Source of the DNA: an uncultured Collinsella sp.
Lineage (GTDB): Bacteria > Actinomycetota > Coriobacteriia > Coriobacteriales > Coriobacteriaceae
Direction: 5' to 3'
Length of the DNA stretch: 16,301 nt
Assembly: GCA_900548935.1 (NCBI GenBank)
Contig: URMR01000027.1
Coordinates: 1 to 16,301 of the forward strand
The translations under genes were made by a program, and so were the position numbers. The notes under the pieces are model-generated. The model was not told the origin of the DNA, did no database searches, and saw nothing but the letters and a program-made list of their open reading frames with translations. Below, piece by piece: positions 14,830 through 16,301 of this stretch (position 1 is the first letter of the stretch; every line of letters begins with the position of its first letter).

Positions 14830-15708
14830 TTAGCGCTCAACGAACTCTTGGATTTCCGCGAGCAGGCGCTTTGCCTCCTGACGGCCCTGGATATACAGGT
14901 CCAAAAGCTTTGCCGGATCGTGCTCGACATGGCCGACCTCGACCGGCTTTTGCGGAGCGACGACCAACGCACGGCCCTCGCGCTCATACTTCCACAGGTG
15001 CATGCGCTGGATGTTGTAACGGTCGTGGCGCGTCTCGATTCCCTCGAGCAGATAGGGGTAGTCGGCATAGCGGGCGCGCGCGGCAGGCATAAACTCGTAA
15101 GGCTTTTTCTCGTACGAGCGGTCCTGCGTGACAATGACAACCGCGCGATCGAAGCCCGCTTCCTCCAGCACGTGCTCGATGGGGACCGAATCGGCTACGC
15201 CACCATCGACGTATTTGTGCCCGTCAATCTCGACCGGCGGCGTCACCAGCGGCAGCGACGTCGATGCGCGCACGGCATCGAGGTCAAGTACGGCGCTTTT
15301 GACCGGAAGGTACGTGGCGGTTCCAAAGAGCATGTCCGTCGCGACGGCGTACATCTCGATAGGGCTCGCATCGAACGTCTCGTTGTCAAAGGGATCTAGG
15401 CGGTCCTGAACATCGTTGAAAATAAAGTCGTAACCCACAATAGAGCCCGTGGACGCAAACGACGCGGCGCCCATGAAGCGGCTGTCGTTGCAGAAAGCCA
15501 GGTTGATGCGGTTGGCACGGCCGATCTGGTGCGACTTGTAGTTCACGCCGTTGAGGGCGCCAGCCGATACGCCATATACCGCCGGAATCTCGACGCCGGC
15601 CTCCATGAGGACGTCGAGCACGCCGGCGGTAAACTGCCCGCGATAACTTCCGCCCTCCAAAACGAGCGCGACCTTGCCGGCGTTCTTTGCCTTATCTTCT
15701 GCAGTCAT
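14830..15708 (-). CDS. Patatin-like phospholipase family protein
   Basis: A 292-residue serine hydrolase of the patatin superfamily, similar to bacterial YjjU/RssA-type proteins. The oxyanion-hole motif is LEGGSYRG (about 17-24), the nucleophile elbow is G46-V-S48-A-G50, and the Asp of the Ser-Asp dyad is D168 in VDGGVADSVP. All catalytic elements are present, so it should be active, perhaps on lysophospholipids or other acyl esters. No signal peptide is seen. ATG 15708 follows AGGAGGT at good spacing. No terminator is visible before the rplM promoter 100 bases downstream. Upstream lie about 95 bases of ordinary sequence and then the 62-bp repeats. The substrate is not predictable from the sequence. 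Confidence 0.92.
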   Translation of the reverse strand: MTAEDKAKNAGKVALVLEGGSYRGQFTAGVLDVLMEAGVEIPAVYGVSAGALNGVNYKSHQIGRANRINLAFCNDSRFMGAASFASTGSIVGYDFIFNDVQDRLDPFDNETFDASPIEMYAVATDMLFGTATYLPVKSAVLDLDAVRASTSLPLVTPPVEIDGHKYVDGGVADSVPIEHVLEEAGFDRAVVIVTQDRSYEKKPYEFMPAARARYADYPYLLEGIETRHDRYNIQRMHLWKYEREGRALVVAPQKPVEVGHVEHDPAKLLDLYIQGRQEAKRLLAEIQEFVER

Positions 15709-15803
15709 ATTGACCTCCTGCGATTGCGTTTTGGCTTTCTTCTACCCAGTTTTGGGATGGCGAGCGCGCAGGTTTTGGAGTTAAGGGGTCGGGGCAGTCG
15801 ACG

Positions 15804-16004
15804 GGAAAGCGCGTCCCGGTCTCAGAGCAAATTTCGGGTCGCATTTTCCGCTGAGCCCGTCATCAGGAAGATGAATCCCATTCCGAATGAGGATTCCGGG
15901 ATGCGGTTTCCACTTGATGTGCCATCCGGAAACTACGTCCCAGTCTGAGTGCGGATTCCGGGACGCACTTTCCGCCTGGGCCGCCATTGGGAAAGCGCGT
16001 CCCA
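15804..16004. repeat. Tandem array of three 62-bp hairpin units plus a partial fourth
   Basis: Units begin at 15804, 15866 and 15928, each exactly 62 bases long, and a fourth starts at 15990 but diverges after about 15 bases. Identity between units is imperfect (by hand, 44 of 62 between the first and third). Each unit can fold on itself: in the third, GGAAACTACGTCCC (15928-15941) pairs with GGGACGCACTTTCC (15960-15973) with two mismatches, leaving an 18-base loop. The period is not a multiple of three, so it is not a protein repeat. There is no conserved-repeat/variable-spacer pattern as in CRISPR. It lies in a 593-base stretch with no confident gene. Confidence 0.85.
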
Positions 16005-16300
16005 CCCTGCGTTGCCGTAGCGTTTTCTTTACGCCCGCGCCCTGCATAGAGTTCGATTCTCCGCGGTACGGACAAGAAATAAAAAGGCAGGTAGATATGA
16101 ATATCTACCTGCCTGCTACGTATGGTGGAGCTGGCGTTCATTCGGTCGAACACCTCGCCACCTGGACCTATAGCGCCAGGCAGCGACGGATTATCGCCCA
16201 AGCCGGCAGAATCGTCAAACGTGAACGCCACGCGCAGGCCGTCGTCATCGGGCAGAGCGATTTGCGGGAGGCACGCGCGCAGCTCGGCACGTCGATGTGC
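15863..16300 (-). CDS. Unidentified open frame running in from the right edge (3' end uncertain)
   Basis: On the minus strand one frame is open from 16300 down to a stop at 15863. Its upstream part (about 16300-16120) has coding-like GC-rich codons and reads LPDDDGLRVAFTFDDSAGLG and PGGEVFDRMNASSTI. I recognise no family. Below 16115 the same frame runs through the terminator stem and the 62-bp repeats, which makes that part unlikely to be real protein. The true gene may end by a frameshift near 16115-16170, or the frame may be chance. The other minus frames stop at 16245 and 16168 and look less protein-like. Confidence 0.25.
   Translation of the reverse strand, partial: AHRRAELRACLPQIALPDDDGLRVAFTFDDSAGLGDNPSLPGAIGPGGEVFDRMNASSTIRSRQVDIHIYLPFYFLSVPRRIELYAGRGRKENATATQGGTRFPNGGPGGKCVPESALRLGRSFRMAHQVETASRNPHSEWDSSS
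16080..16114 (-). terminator. Intrinsic terminator for a minus-strand unit right of the window
   Basis: AGGCAGGTAGATAT (16085-16098) and ATATCTACCTGCCT (16101-16114) are exact complements separated by GA. On the minus strand the stem is followed by TTTTTATTT. It implies a minus-strand transcript ending here that begins beyond base 16301. Confidence 0.9.
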
Positions 16301-16301
16301 G

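Noticed and set aside
15804..16004. CRISPR array
   Set aside because: The whole 62-bp unit is similar and diverged between copies; there are no identical short repeats with unique spacers.
16122..16180. Possible tmRNA 3' end: the minus strand reads CCAGCTCCACCA with TTCGA shortly before
   Set aside because: The bases between TTCGA and the acceptor-like end are too many, and no 5-bp T-stem with a 7-base loop can be formed; the match is probably coincidence inside an open frame. Sequence beyond 16301 with a GGGGCTG 5' end would revive it.

Overview
The window looks like a chromosomal segment from a GC-rich actinobacterium, most likely a gut coriobacterium such as Collinsella. That guess rests on GC-ending codons, the rplM-rpsI-glmM order seen in Actinobacteria, and a mix of Firmicutes-like genes (UPF0210, NagB, EIIA-Glc) with an actinobacterial SARP/BTAD regulator. 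I could run no taxonomic search. No rRNA, tRNA, CRISPR array or transposase was seen.

Left part (1-7260, plus strand). A B12-dependent methionine unit comes first: the 3' part of metF, a separate methionine synthase reactivation protein, and a metH lacking the usual C-terminal activation domain. MetF makes 5-methyl-THF, MetH passes the methyl group to homocysteine, and the middle gene probably repairs oxidised cobalamin. Next come a UPF0210/PFL gene behind an 11-bp inverted repeat, a 132-bp element with perfect 31-bp inverted arms, a SAM-dependent methyltransferase gene whose first half has unusual codon use, and a YhbY-type ribosome assembly protein gene ending at a strong terminator.

Middle (7317-10763, minus strand). 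A 998-residue regulator has an N-terminal P-loop ATPase and a C-terminal winged helix plus BTAD. Its 450-bp upstream region holds operator-like repeats and no gene.

Right part (10764-15708, minus strand). In transcription order it carries a patatin-like lipase, then rplM-rpsI behind a clear promoter and leader hairpin, then glmM, a stand-alone PTS EIIA(Glc) and nagB. GlmM and NagB act on opposite sides of glucosamine-6-phosphate, so anabolic and catabolic amino-sugar genes sit together with a sugar phosphotransfer protein.

The right edge (15709-16301) holds three full copies of a 62-bp hairpin repeat, a minus-strand terminator, and an unidentified open frame running off the window. I see no clear novel enzyme system. 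The best leads are the two structured non-coding repeats, the large regulator with its upstream sites, and the nagB leader.
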